Shown in pieces: positions 21,700 through 33,820 of a stretch of DNA of 64,000 nt. Origin of the DNA: Dermanyssus gallinae (taxonomy: Eukaryota; Arthropoda; Arachnida; Mesostigmata; Dermanyssidae); contig QVRM01005607.1 of assembly GCA_003439945.1 (NCBI GenBank), forward strand, positions 740,001 through 804,000. Reading direction: 5' to 3'. The position numbers and the translations under genes are program-made. Numbering within the stretch: position 1 is the stretch's first letter; the number at the start of each line of letters is the position of its first letter. The notes beneath the pieces are model-generated. The model worked only from the letters and a program-made list of their open reading frames with translations, had not been told where the DNA came from and did no database searches.

Positions 21700-23480
21700 T
21701 GTTGTCCAGCTGACCGTTGCGCGACCGCTTGACTGAGCTGTTGGATTGGCCGACACTCGCACAGCTGAAGAAACAACGGCGGCGGCAGCAGCAGCAGCAA
21801 CGGCACCCGCTGGTTCTGTTTCGTCACGAGAACGGTCAAAACGCAACGACAACAACGATAACGACAGCAGTAGCAACATCAGCATCAACAACAACAGCAA
21901 CAACAACAACAACAATAACAATAACGACGGCAACAACAACAACGAGGAACACACTAACGAATACGACAACAAACAAACCAGCCAGCAAGAAAGCAAGTAA
22001 ACAAGCCGAGAAAAACTGCGCAAATGATGATAACAGGCTAACATGATCCGGACAGGAATGAGCCGAGCCTGCCTCTCTAGCCGTTCCAGTGTCCAGCCGG
22101 CTGCTGTGATTGAATCACAAGCAAGAAGGCGCAGCCGGTACATCAGCAATGCTGAACCGTTATTGCTAGTGACGGCGGAGTTAGGGTTGCCAGCACTGGA
22201 CGGCATGAAGCGAGACAGCCAGACAGGTCCGAATTGACAGACCGATCCGAATCGACAGATAAAGTTGCTGGCACAGCCAACGACAGGTAGATCAGCAACG
22301 ACAACCGTTGTTTGACCGTTGTTGAAACTTTGCTGGTCGTCGTCGTCGTCATCATCATCGTCGTCGTCATCATCATCATCATCATCGTCATCATCGTCAT
22401 CATCATCATCATTGTCACCATCATTATCATCATCGTCATCATCGTCGTAAAGTCGGAGGCGACCGTTACCAGCTGACCCAGAGAGCAGACGACAACCGAA
22501 GCGGTCGTAACAACGTTGACCTTGACGACGCAGCTGTCAAGTGAAGCCGGCGGCCCGGGCGCGTGGGGCGTGCGCGGTGAAGGTGCGCCACAAGCTGCTG
22601 GTCCGTTAAGAGCCGTTAATCGCTTTGCCACGACCCGATGTGGCGTACGGCCGTCGATGTTGTTGTTGTTGTAGGTGCTGCTGTGGCTGCTACACTAGTA
22701 GCGATGATGGTCCTGTTGTTGCTAACCGTTGCTCATCAACGGTCGCTGCAACGGTCATGGGCGGTGAGTGTCTAGCACGCCTTCAGCAGCAACAGCATCA
22801 GCAGCAACAGGGCGAATGTAGGGGGGAGAGGCAGAAATTAATGTATATGGGGGTGAGGCAGAAAAAGAAGAAGATAAAGGCAAGATAAAACGGTAAACAA
22901 GCCGACGGATACACATCGAACATACAGGCATGACGGATGTCATGGCTCAGGTGTTTTGGTGCAGCCAGACCTGTTATCATTTCAAACTAGTAGCATTACA
23001 ACAACAGCAACAACAACAACAACAACAACAGCAACAACAACAACAACAACAACGGTGTGTGACAATTACTGTGACAAGAACAATGAATACAACTCTAATA
23101 ACCACAATAGTTACGGCATCAGAGAAAACGGCGACGACAACAACAACAACAACAACAACACCAACAACAAAAATGATAAGGAGAATAACACCGCAACAAT
23201 CAATGAGGCAACATTGTACCAACAAATGCTGCAACGTTTGTTAACCGTACATAATATGTGTTTATCGTACGCCGGTCGCAGCATGAGGTACGTCGGCGAG
23301 CGTGTTGAAGTTTTTCTTTTACTACGGTAATGAAGTGTTGGTACATGTCGACACTTCAGAAGTCCGCAACAACGACGACGAATTGCACGAGCCGAATTCG
23401 CGTCGTCGCTGTGATGCTGCAACCAGCATCGTATGTTCTGACGTCGTGGCAATTTTAGAAATTGATTCATTTTCACCGCA
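21700..23480. repeat. Trinucleotide-rich low-complexity region (CAG, CAA, CAT/CGT)
   Basis: CAG/CAA repeats at 21779-21975, (CGT/CAT)n at 22336-22448, and CTG/GTT and CAG clusters at 22655-22810. A long (CAA)n lies at 22998-23053 and CAA/CAN at 23136-23175. Frames predicted here are poly-Gln, poly-Asn, poly-Thr or poly-Met on both strands. No exon is supported. Confidence 0.8.
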
Positions 23481-23759
23481 TTAATTGTATCATCACGAGC
23501 GCATGTCAACTTTCACTGCAACTTTGACAGACACAAGATAAATGATCTTGGGTGAGTCACCTCGTGTGGCAGGCAGACAAGCAAGCAAGAAGACAGTTGT
23601 GGCACAATAGACACATAATACTAGCGTGATAATAATGGCAATTTTCACAATAATAATCATAGCAGTAATTCTAGCATTCATGTTGAGTCTAAAGTCAGAA
23701 TCATGTTTACGTACGTTTTTACAGCTTGATTTGGTTCCGACGCACGTCGTGCCAGCTCT
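23481..23759. other. Nothing recognised
   Basis: No supported feature. Confidence 0.4.
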
Positions 23760-23771
23760 TTCTATATATAC

Positions 23772-23803
<32 letters not shown>

Positions 23804-23992
23804 CCCGCGCGCTTCGCTTACAGCCAGGTGTGGGAGTGAGGAGCAATGACGTCGACACCACATAATCGTCCGTTTGGCCTCGACAGAACCAACCAAATTT
23901 GGGTGATCGAAAAAGTAATTGTGCAATTGCGTATCGATCAATCAATTATTGCTAAATCCCATGGCACCCACACACAGATATGCACCTCTTGC

Positions 23993-24029
<37 letters not shown>

Positions 24030-24103
24030 TATTTTGCTTTGTAACGACAGCATCCGTCGCCCACGGCAATGTCACGTGGTCACTGAACGCTGTGATTGCA
24101 CAT

Positions 24104-24137
<34 letters not shown>

Positions 24138-24140
24138 ACA
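23760..24140. repeat. Cluster of (TA)n microsatellites
   Basis: TA runs at about 23764-23803, 23996-24026 and 24103-24124, the last followed by a (TG)n run. Confidence 0.9.
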
Positions 24141-25290
24141 GACCTTATGACAGGCCCTAGTTGATATGTGATGACGGGGGTGGTGGCCGTAATCCGAGTG
24201 GCCTTCGCTGCAACGTGCTTTACTGGCTGGACTGATTTGTTACCTCTGCGACAAGCGCTGCTTTCTGGTCGGAATGCGGACGATCGCTCATGTTCTTGGG
24301 GTTAGAGTATGGAAAACAAAGTACAGAGTATAGAGTGTAGCGAATAGAGTTGGACTAATGACCTCACGCAGGCACACACAAATACACCACACGACCGACT
24401 AGAATGGCAGCATGCCAGCTAACAGTTGTGCAGTTTACTGAAAAGTGCCTAAGACCGTATTGGTGGTTGTGATGGTGGTGGTGCTGCTGCCGCTATTTCC
24501 TCACTAGAAGCATTGCAAATATGCTTGCAATTTTTGTTAATAACTATTATTTAGGTTATTATTAGCATTGAGGTCGCTGTAGTGGTTGTATGTGGCAGTT
24601 GCATACGCGCGTACAAGCGATTACTGTTCAAATCTGCTTGAAATATTGTAGCAGTATTTTCCTTTTCAGCGGCACTTTTAATCACGTATCTACTTGTGTT
24701 GTATATAACCTCAACTAACGTCATCAGATAGCATGAAATGTGAAAGTGGCCTCTCACAGTCGAAAACGCCGATTTCGCTGAATAAAACCACAGCGGTCTG
24801 CGTTTCGGCAGAGCTTTGCTATTCTCAAAACTATGCTATTCTCCGAGAAGGCAACGAGTGGTCCAAATAGCCCGAAATGCATCTGTGGACGAGCTCCGAA
24901 AAAATGCCACCCTCGCCGAGAGTGAGTGTGTCCAAGTCGGCCGATTTCCAAAGGAGATCCTATGAGGGGTGGGGACGCACCTGTTGAAACAAGTCTCGAT
25001 TGAGATCGTTGGGAGAAAAATATCGTAGTCGAAAGGCGGAAAATGCACACTAGTGGGGTAGGTACATAATCGGGTGCACCATTTCACGGACAATTCAACA
25101 AGGAAGTGCGACGGAAAAGCAAGCTAACTAGCGGTTGGCAAGACGCCACTAAAACATATATAAAGACTAATTGAGCACCATGTGCTGTGCAGATACTGTA
25201 GCCAGTATTTGTTTTTGCTGGTCAGCATTTTCACACGCCTCCCTACAATGATACTAATAGTGATAGAATAATAGCAGTTTAGTTGGTGTT
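24141..25290. other. No gene recognised
   Basis: Overlapping minus-strand frames around 24754-25093 have no recognisable domain. No repeat of note. Confidence 0.4.
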
Positions 25291-25690
25291 GTTGCGGAAT
25301 TACTGATGCTGCTGCTGCTGCTGCTGCTTTGTGATGGCCCTTGAGTTGTTGTAGCTAGCATTAAGTCGTTGCTGCTGTTGTTGTTGCTGTTAAAATGGTA
25401 ATGGTTGTTGTTTTATATTTGTTGTAATACCTGTCCTTGCTATTGCTGTAGTTGTTGTTGTTGCTAGTCCTGGAGCTGTCGTTGCTTCTCCAGGAATAAC
25501 ACCGGCTTTATGTTGTTGTTGTCCTTGCTGTTGTCGTCGTCGTCGTTCCTATTGTTGTTGTTGTTGCATCGTCGCGTTTGTTGCTGTCAGTGATGTTGCT
25601 ACTTTTGTTTCAAATGTTGTGATTGTTGTTTTTATTTATTGCTGTCGTTGCTGCTGGTGTTGTTTCAGTTGTCGTTGCTGTCCTTTCAAC
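25291..25690. repeat. GTT/CTG-rich low-complexity region
   Basis: (CTG)n at 25305-25328, followed by interspersed GTTGTTGTT and GTC repeats up to 25680. Confidence 0.85.
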
Positions 25691-25846
25691 TACTGCCGTC
25701 CCTAATTGCATTGTTTGTGCTCTTCACCCTGTGGGTGTTTAAACAGTGATTTGCGGAATTTCCGATTATGCTCGAAAACATCGATTTGGGAAGTAAGTCT
25801 GAACAATGACCGCACAGACTTAAGTTGCAGAAGTTGAATCACGTAG

Positions 25847-25849
<3 letters not shown>

Positions 25850-25886
<37 letters not shown>
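25850..25886. repeat. (TA)n microsatellite
   Basis: About 37 bp of TA. Confidence 0.95.
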
Positions 25887-25890
<4 letters not shown>

Positions 25891-26741
25891 TGAGTCAAGC
25901 AATAAGCCAAGTCAGAATGATGGCTACCCTTTCTCTACGTTTGCTTTCAACTAATCGAGGAATGAGACTGAAATTAAAACAGAGCGAGACGAGAGAAAAA
26001 GACGGACTAAGCAGTTGTTAACAGATCGCCGCGTATCGTGTTAGGGCTTCTACATGCACATCCACTAACGGCAAAACATGTTTGTGTAATCAAGACAACA
26101 CCTTTGTTGTTACTGCCAGTGACTCATTTTAAGCGAGTTCTTCGAATCGTCGGGCCTGCGGCGATAGCAAAGCGGTGCACCTGCTAGACAAGGTAACTAT
26201 ACCTATATCGCCATGCTATAGAATTATTCTACTATATGATTAATTATCTGTATTTCCCTGGACCGTGTTTCTTTTTGGTTTGGGCAGGAAAGCAATACAG
26301 GCATGTCCGTAGCCAACAGCTAAATGTACGGCTTTCTGCCGGCATTTTGTACCGTATACTTGAGATTAACGATATGGAAGCGGAACAATAAAAGCGGCAA
26401 CGTTCTATAATTCGAAATTATTGACGGTGCACGCTGAGGCAAAAATCGGGTGCTGATTTAACTGTTACTTCTATAGCATTCTTAGTTTATCCTCCTACTG
26501 AGACAACTATTTCGAGTGTGAGCGCGATCGCTATAGAAACGCTCAGCGCTAGATGCTAGTAGAGTCGCTTCTTGGGCCGGATGCCATAGTCCTCAGCGAT
26601 ATCAGTATAAGAAAAATTCCTGCACGTGTGCTATGCAAGGGCTTTGTATTAGCGATCATACTGTGACTGATCTCTCATGTTATCTCTTAGTAGCATGTTA
26701 CGACGACGTCAATAACTCCATACCGCGCAACCTCCAAGCGT
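25887..26741. other. No gene recognised
   Basis: No supported coding, RNA or repeat feature. Confidence 0.4.
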
Positions 26742-26866
<125 letters not shown>

Positions 26867-27575
26867 AACACTCTTTATTTTGTATGTTTCAGGATCAGTT
26901 ACGCAATGATCACCTAAAAGTGAGCCGGCCAGTCGGCAATGTAGCTGGAAGACTAGGAGTCCATGGCCGTTACGACGTGTCTGCAATAATCTGTCCATCC
27001 GAATGTGCTGTGCTAGAGATTACTCGAGGGAGTCATCGAAACGCATTGTGGCGCACCTCCCACCCGGTAGCCGACCAAAGGGGGGGCGGCGGGCGGACGG
27101 CCGGCGAAGTGCAACAACGGGGTGAAGTGGGGGTGAACGTCAAGCAGAGACTCACTTTAGACGGCTGCTTCTTGTCGTTGCGTACAGACGCGCTGGTGCC
27201 ATCCTGTGCCCGGAGCACGGACGTGGCTGGGACGTTCCGCGTCCCGATGATGTTCGTCTATACGCTCGTATAGTTGTTGTTGTTGTTATTGTACGACCCC
27301 CGGCGAGCGGTCGGTGTGAAGCGGCAGTGAAGTGGCGGCACTGCAGGGGCGACGCGGCTGGAAACATCGACAGCTAAGCCACACGCGTGCTATAACTGTC
27401 CCATCTTTCATCGAGTGGCCCGGTCACTGACCTCATTGCATTGCGGTGTAACAGCTTCACTGCACGGAACACGTACATAGGCAGCTACTACAACAGTCCA
27501 AGCGACAGCGTTCACAATTATTACAGGAGCAGGCAGCCTAACACAGCCTACGCTGAGCCAGGTTCGTATTGTCTA
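26867..27575. other. No gene recognised
   Basis: More GC-rich than its surroundings. Contains a 129-codon plus-strand frame (26884-27273) with no recognisable motif. Confidence 0.35.
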
Positions 27576-27774
27576 AAACGTTTCCGGGATGGCCTCAGCC
27601 AACATTGAACGTCCTCGGGACGCATTGCTTTCGCATTGCTTCGTGAGACGCACCACCCCATAAGCACAAATGTACAACGGTTTTGGGCTCGAACCCGTGC
27701 AGCACCTGTGTGTCTCCTCGGGTTGCGAGGCGCACGCGAATAATGCACCCACCACGCCTCCACCGGCCTCGATT
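27576..27774 (-). repeat. tRNA-derived SINE, family A, copy 2
   Basis: The minus strand shows the same block order as the other copies: GGTGGCGTGG-like A box, GCGCCTCGCAACC, GGGTTCGAGCCC B box, then a body with ACATTTGTGCTTATGGGG, an AAGCAATGCG segment, and a tail ending in GGCTGAGG and CGGAAACGTTTT. Confidence 0.8.
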
Positions 27775-27952
27775 CGTTTGCATTGCCTACCTAGCTTTGG
27801 TTTGTTCCGTTTGGAGAATTACTACCTTTAACAAGATGACAACATGTGTGCTTAAAATTTCGAATGTAGATGGTTTAATAAAGATTGAAATAAATCGTTA
27901 CATTTGAAACGTATGCATTTGAAAAACGAGGGTCGGCCTAGAATGACTTGTT

Positions 27953-27954
<2 letters not shown>

Positions 27955-27990
<36 letters not shown>
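27955..27990. repeat. (TA)n microsatellite, left flank of a mariner insertion
   Basis: TA run directly abutting the 5' terminal inverted repeat of the mariner element. The matching TA run at 29255 shows the insertion lies inside the repeat. Confidence 0.95.
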
Positions 27991-27993
<3 letters not shown>

Positions 27994-29254
27994 GTAGTTC
28001 AATAAGTTCTTAGAATAAGCTTTTTAGAATTCGAATTTTGGCACGCTTTCACCGCTAATAGGAACTGCAACTTTGCCGCTAATAGGAACTGCTAGCACTC
28101 AATATATTATGGTGATTGGCCGTTGCGATTTCGTTTGATAGCTTTTCCCGTGCAACGTATTGGCGTGATTTTTAAAAATGGAGAAAAAACAGTTTCGAGT
28201 GGTTATCAAGCATTTTTATTTCAAAGGTTGGAATGCGACCCAAGTAAAAATGTAGTTAGACGAGACGTACAGTGACTCTGCGCCATGTTTTGCCACTGTT
28301 TCCAACTGGATTAATGTGTTAAAAAGAGGTCGCAGGAGCACCGAGGATGAACTACGTCCAGGAGGCCAAAAAACGGCAACTGATGAGGAAAACGTAGAGA
28401 AAGTGCGAAAAATTCTTGGCACAGATAAGCGAATGAACATTAAGGAAATAGCGGAGGCATTAGGGATTAGTTTAGGCAGTGTGCATTTTATTCTACACGA
28501 AAACTTGAAGATGAAAGAGCTTAGAGCAAAATGGCTGCCGCATTTGCTCAACCAAGGCCAAAAAGACGCGCCTGTTTTGGCTTTACAGCGAAATTTGGCC
28601 AAGATGTCGAACAATCTGTCGGATTTTTGGTGCAGATTCATGACCGTCGATGAAAGCCGGGTTCATCACTACACTCCCGAGACCCAAGAAGCATCTTGCC
28701 AATGGTGTGCCGGCTTTGACCGGAAAGGTGATGGCTACAGTTTTTTAAGACCAACGTAGAATAATGCTGGTCGACTACCTTGAGAGCTGTAAAACGATCA
28801 CAGGAGAATATTATGCAAGACTGTTGGACTGCCGTTAGCAAGAACTCATCGTGAAACGGCCCGCTTTGCAGAAGAAGGTTGTCCCGTTTCACCAGGGCAA
28901 TGCTCCTGCACACAAGTCCCGGCAAGCATCGGCAAAACTGGCCCAACTGAGGTTCGAACTTATTGAACAACCCTCCTATTTTCCAGACCTGGCCCCCTCT
29001 GATTATTTCCTCTTCGGACATTTGAAGAATAGTCTCGGTGGAAAGCGTTTTTCCAGCAATGAAGAGGTTAAGGCTGCTGTCAATGCCTATTTTCAGTCTA
29101 ACGACGCGGAATTCTACTCAAGAGGTATGAAAGCTCTGAAATCTCGGTGGGAAAAGTGTATTGAGCTTCTCGGGGAGTATATCGAATAATAAAAATTTAA
29201 AAACATGATTTGGAAAATTCTCGGTTTTCATTCTAAGAACTTATTGAACTACCT
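27991..29254 (+). mobile_element. mariner (Tc1/mariner superfamily) transposon, inactivated
   Basis: Terminal inverted repeats are visible: CAGGTAGTTCAATAAGTTCT begins at 27991, and its complement ends with TTATTGAACTACCT at 29254. About 23 of the terminal 24 bases match. TA dinucleotides flank both ends, as expected for TA target-site duplication. The total of 1264 bp is typical for mariner. The single gene inside is a transposase pseudogene. Confidence 0.95.
28178..29189 (+). pseudogene. mariner transposase pseudogene (DD34D family)
   Basis: Starts at ATG 28178. The N-terminal helix-turn-helix region runs to an in-frame TAG at 28253-28255. The same frame then reads on through LKRGRRSTEDELRPGGQ and the second helix-turn-helix (IKEIAEALGISLGSVHFIL) to a stop at 28757. 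The first catalytic D is visible in TVDESRVHHYTPE. A frameshift near 28720-28760 and a stop after LLDC follow. The rest is in frame 28851-29189, with FHQGNAPAHKS, where the second catalytic D of HQDNAPAH is G, and PDLAPSDYFLF, where the third D is intact. The C-terminal EKCIELLGEYIE is typical. Multiple stops, at least one frameshift and a lost catalytic residue make it dead. Confidence 0.93.
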
Positions 29255-29261
29255 ATATATA

Positions 29262-29292
<31 letters not shown>
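29255..29292. repeat. (TA)n microsatellite, right flank of mariner
   Basis: TA run continuing the repeat interrupted by the insertion. Confidence 0.95.
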
Positions 29293-29294
<2 letters not shown>

Positions 29295-30281
29295 CAGCCA
29301 CGAAATATGCGTGTAACTTTGGGTGTTCATATTTAGAGCTGCGGCACAAAGGCCTATAATCTGTAACGGGAAAAAAAACACTGGCTCATTAACTGAAGCC
29401 TGTTCATGCCTGTTTGCAGTCAATTTTACAGGCTTTTCTTTCGTCTGCCATCTATCATATGAACGCTCAGATCAACCACTCTGCAGTAGATCAAAATAAT
29501 TCTTCAGTCATGCTTCTACTGAGCTGGGGCGTCTATTTACTTGTTTCACAACCCGTACTATTTTATGCCACTACTCTATTGCAAGGGTACTTTCCATAAG
29601 CACGAGACCATCAATAAGCCATCATGTGTATGATGTCAGCACTTGCTGACACTTGACCCGCAACGTTATTGCCGAGGCTGTGGTTCCCGATTGTATGTGT
29701 GCTATTTTTGCCGACATTTCCGACTGATTGCATGTACAAATCTACAAATTGAACAGCGGGCGCGCGGGTTTGGATAGTAGATCATTCTTGAGAATTACCT
29801 ATTACAATTATGGTTTTGCAATAATAGCCATTACAACAACAGTGAATTTTTATATCGTTTATTTATCACAATGTAAGAATTAAATGGGAACCAACTTGCG
29901 TACTAATAAAAAATAAATTAAATACAATAATAAAAGTCATAATATTAATATTACAAACTGAGTTGAAACGGGTTACATCTGAGGTGAAAGTGCCGTTTTT
30001 TTATTGCTGGTTAACATAGTGCCGCAGCCCGCACGTTTCGGAGGTTCATATTAATTTTTCTGCGTAGCCGATACTGTCCGACATGCGAGACACAAATGTG
30101 TGGGTTGTCTCTGTTTGCGTGTTCTTTACCAAATTAAATGAAAACGATTGCAATAGAAATAATTGGTTGGTTTTCTCTACGCTATTACGATTTCCGTTGT
30201 AACGGCTGCGAACAAGGGTATTGCTGTGATGTTATTTTTGTTTTCTTATCGCTGTACTAGTTGCTTTTAAGTTGTAAAATA
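29293..30281. other. No gene recognised
   Basis: AT-rich DNA with no supported feature. Confidence 0.4.
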
Positions 30282-30452
30282 AACTTTTCGCGCTGACTCG
30301 CTCAGGCAAGATTTAACGTCCACGGTAGTGCTTTTTCGCATTGCTTCAAAGACGGACCCCCATAAATACAAACGTGCAAGGTTGGGGCGCGAACCCGGGT
30401 GCCTACGTGCCTTCTCCTCCGGTCTCGAGGCGCAGGCGAATGCACCACGCGT
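30282..30452 (-). repeat. tRNA-derived SINE, family A, copy 3
   Basis: The minus strand contains the conserved GCGCCTCGAGACCGGAGGAG block, B-box region GGGTTCGCGCCCC, body ACGTTTGTATTTATGGGGGT, the AAGCAATGCGAAAAAGCA segment, and a tail ACGTTAAATCTTGCCTGAGC. It seems slightly truncated at the tRNA end. Confidence 0.8.
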
Positions 30453-32217
30453 GAACTTTACATATATGTACATTACGGAGTTATACACAGCCATACTAAG
30501 GACGGTAGGGTTTACCGCAATGTGCATCATACTAGTAAAACGGAGCCATCTCGATTAGGAGTCATCTGTCACAACCTTCGGCGCAATCGGTACTCGGTCT
30601 GACTAACTGCATTCAACAGAGCATACGCTCATCTCAGACACCCTCTGAGCCGGTGTCCGCTCGAAGGCTTGGAGCAGCCGTATTTTGCTGCTCGCGTGGC
30701 AGTGCGCGTCGTAACCTGAATCTAGCTGTAGGTTGCACACATTTTTGTTCGTACACTATCACAATATTCGTGTGTGTTTTTCGTGTATGCCTGCTATGTG
30801 ACGAGTGTAATTGTTAAAAGAATTTCTTACTACCGTTCAAGTTGGCACCAGATGCTTGTTGTACCGCATGTATTCGCAATGAGCATACTGGTTGATCAGG
30901 CCAACAAAGCTACGTGGGCTACTGTATGGAGATTTGTTAACGACAGTGTGAACGAGGACGGCGCAAGCAGTGATGGTGGGGCACGAACAGACTGAAATTT
31001 TGTGTTGAGAAACGCTGACAATGACTGAAAGAAAATGACAACAATGGGCTGCGCTGGACACAGTATGGTGGCAATAGGCGTACACAGGCAGATAGACTCC
31101 GCGGTGCTGCCAAAGGTCCACTTGTAGTTCACCTACCTAATTCGACACAGAAAGCGTTTGACAGTTCTCTCTTGTTCTCTCTCTCTCGTGACGGGCCACC
31201 TGAGCGAGCGCGATTTGAGGGTTAAGGATTTGGGCTACGGATTGGAGGTGATTGACCGAGATTCGATCCAGCAGCAGCAGCCAATGTAAGCGTCAGCAGC
31301 AGATGTAGCAGCGCCTGTTGCTCACAATCATTTCAGATCTTACGAGCGCAACGACGATGGCTTTGTCGCTAATCGAATGCCGCCCCCAAGCGGTGTCTGG
31401 ATCTGGGAACAGCAAAGGAGACGGTAGGGGCTAAGACAGATAGACACGTGTTGAGCCTTTTTCTAGGCCTATTTTTCTCTCTGTCTGTTTGCTTCTGGAA
31501 AAGTGATCGGTCGACCTGTTTGCCGATGTTGTCGCCTGTTTCCAAGGGATGTCAGGCCGGGAAACGGCGAGCACAAAAAGAGCACACCCCGAAGGAGCTA
31601 ATATTGAGAATTGATCGAAGGCGGCACTGTTTAACGGTAGCGTCAGAATGATGGGGCTTGAAGGAAGCCGGTTGCGACTGGTGTGTTACAAGCCGTGTGT
31701 GTTTCGTTCGCATTCCTACACCGTGAGCCCGGCCAGATTGTTCTGTCGCTCGTTCGACTAAAATGTGATGCCACGCTGATACTTTTGTCCAAGGTTGGAA
31801 AAAGTACCAATTTATTCTACCAACAACCAGCATGCGTGTCGGGCAGTGGGGACGCCAACAGCGATGCCAACACTGAGAAAGGCAGTGTTGTGAACCCGTT
31901 TGGGGAGCTGTTATATTTTGCTGATCTGGGAGCAGCTGTACGGTGGGCTTCGCTAGCAACCTAAGCATAGCAGGTAATTGCATAGCTGCCAAAAACACGT
32001 TCACTTACATTAACTGACAGACGACTGGTAGTGATACATGCATAGACGATCGTGACAAATACATCTTTTTGCCTTGCCGTAGACTAGCGTTTAGGCAGCG
32101 AGCATCTGGATGTCCACCGTATTGTGCCCGCGCGACTCAAACTTGCCTACTGCTTACTCATATCTATTTAAGTTTACCTATTATTAATTAATGTTTTCGT
32201 TTTTTGTTTCTAGATAC
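30453..32217. other. No gene recognised
   Basis: Several frames of 60-150 codons on both strands overlap each other, and none has a recognisable domain. CAG clusters occur near 31270-31310. Confidence 0.4.
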
Positions 32218-32502
32218 CTACATAACTGCCACGCTACCTAGAAGCCACTGACCTGCACAAATCCGCGTATGGCCCAAGTCTAGGATGCCAGGACCGTAGA
32301 AGGGCTCTTCTTGAACTGGCGGCCATAACTCCCAATCGTTCTCGTAGTTCTTTAGAAATGCTGACGTGTGCACCCGTATGAGCAGTTCATACTGTGGTGA
32401 ACAGCCACTGGCCATGGTTATAGTGCCTAATGTGATCACCTGACATGTTCGTGGTTCATTAACACCGATCCCTGTCAAATACTTGATTGAAAATCCCGTC
32501 AT
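32218..32502 (-). CDS. Hypothetical protein or single exon, unrecognised
   Basis: The ATG-initiated minus-strand frame (94 residues) has a favourable purine at -3 and a protein-like composition with cysteines and aromatic residues (KNYENDWELWPPVQEEPFYGPG). No family is recognised. Possible splice donors (GTAGCG near the 3' end, then TAG|GTATC) mean the last residues could be intronic. An upstream in-frame stop lies a few codons before the ATG. It is one of the few long frames here that does not look like repeat or retroelement debris, but there is no independent support. Confidence 0.25.
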   Translation of the reverse strand: MTGFSIKYLTGIGVNEPRTCQVITLGTITMASGCSPQYELLIRVHTSAFLKNYENDWELWPPVQEEPFYGPGILDLGHTRICAGQWLLGSVAVM

Positions 32503-32646
32503 TTTGGGTCACGAGGTATGCAACGCTTGTCTACTTGTATTAATAGTGAATCCTTCGTTACCGCAAACCGTTAGGACTGCATAGACGACTTTTCGTCAAT
32601 CATATTTACGCGTGACAGCGAGTCAGCCTGCGTTTAGTAACGTAAC

Positions 32647-32648
<2 letters not shown>

Positions 32649-32690
<42 letters not shown>
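32649..32690. repeat. (TA)n microsatellite
   Basis: About 40 bp of TA. Confidence 0.95.
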
Positions 32691-32691
<1 letters not shown>

Positions 32692-33280
32692 TATTACTAT
32701 CGGCGTCTTGCATAGCTGACGAATATTACAAATGAAGGCGAAATTCAGCAATACTGCCTGAAATATGGATTAGTTTGTTTGTTGGAGAATAGCTTTTTAA
32801 TATTAGTTTTACATCGTATTATGGGAAGTTTACCGCGACGCACAAGGTAGAGGAGTTCTTTCAATGTTTCTAATGTGTATGTTGACATGCATTGAGGCAA
32901 GCGTGACACACTTTTTCTAAAACTGTAGTGGATTGCGGCGTCATCTAAGAGGGATAGCATGGACTCTTGGAAAAGAACTGGTTACGTGCATGCATAAACA
33001 TGTTTTGATGTAATACATTTCGATTACAAGTTTACCGTTAACAGCGTTCAAACGTGATGTGTCAGGAAATATAGATTACGGTACACCGTCACGAATATGA
33101 AGAAAAGTCATATCAACCTGCGGTTAGGGATGTTCAATGTTATTTATAAGTATGCGGATCGTGAGAAGAATATGTTGCCAAAATTCGTACCAGCACTACG
33201 CATTCTAAATAGCACAGTCCCGTGGAGGTCATCTACGGGTTGTATGGAAGCTTGCTGCCATTGCCTCGAATAAAGCGCTA
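32691..33280. other. No gene recognised
   Basis: No supported feature. Confidence 0.4.
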
Positions 33281-33321
<41 letters not shown>

Positions 33322-33322
33322 G
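33281..33322. repeat. (TA)n-(GA)n compound microsatellite
   Basis: A TA run directly continues into a GA run. Confidence 0.95.
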
Positions 33323-33759
33323 GAGAGGTTTATTGAGGTTTATTGACGGAACTGCATTTTACAGCAGCTATGTTCTCGCAAAAAAAATTATAAACAATTA
33401 AAGACATTAAAGACATAAATTCACAAAAAAAACATAAATAAATTGCGATTTTTAACCTACCTAACAGTAAGCGCTGGTTTCACCCTAAGCTTACGAGGAA
33501 TCACAGTTGGGCTATACGCCATATCACAATATTTCATCGCTGTTGTTTTATCTAAAACGCAAACACAAATAGCACGTTTCAATCTTGACAATAATATATC
33601 CTAGAGAGCAATTTCCAGACTTCGCAAATAACGAGCTTTGGGGAAGTCATCCGACGAAAATCTTAACGAATGCTTCTCCCGATGGCCGGTAAGCGAGACA
33701 CCAGTATGACACGGCATGGCCACTAGATTTCATATAAAACGTTGTGACACGACGCGACG

Positions 33760-33762
<3 letters not shown>
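33323..33762. other. No gene recognised
   Basis: AT-rich, with a duplicated TTTATTGA phrase next to the GA repeat. Nothing else. Confidence 0.4.

Positions 33763-33818
<56 letters not shown>
33763..33818. repeat. (TA)n microsatellite
   Basis: About 55 bp of TA. Confidence 0.95.

Positions 33819-33820
<2 letters not shown>

Noticed and set aside
21514..22206. 230-codon minus-strand frame
   Set aside because: Composed of Leu and Ser runs from CAG/CAA repeats read antisense plus a TA-derived Ile-Tyr tail; no domain.
22956..23330. Poly-Thr/poly-Asn frames that might be a mucin
   Set aside because: Pure (CAA)n and related repeats in competing frames; no signal peptide or cysteine pattern.
24754..25093. 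Overlapping minus-strand frames of 85-98 codons
   Set aside because: Two frames overlap extensively with neither showing a domain; no support for coding.
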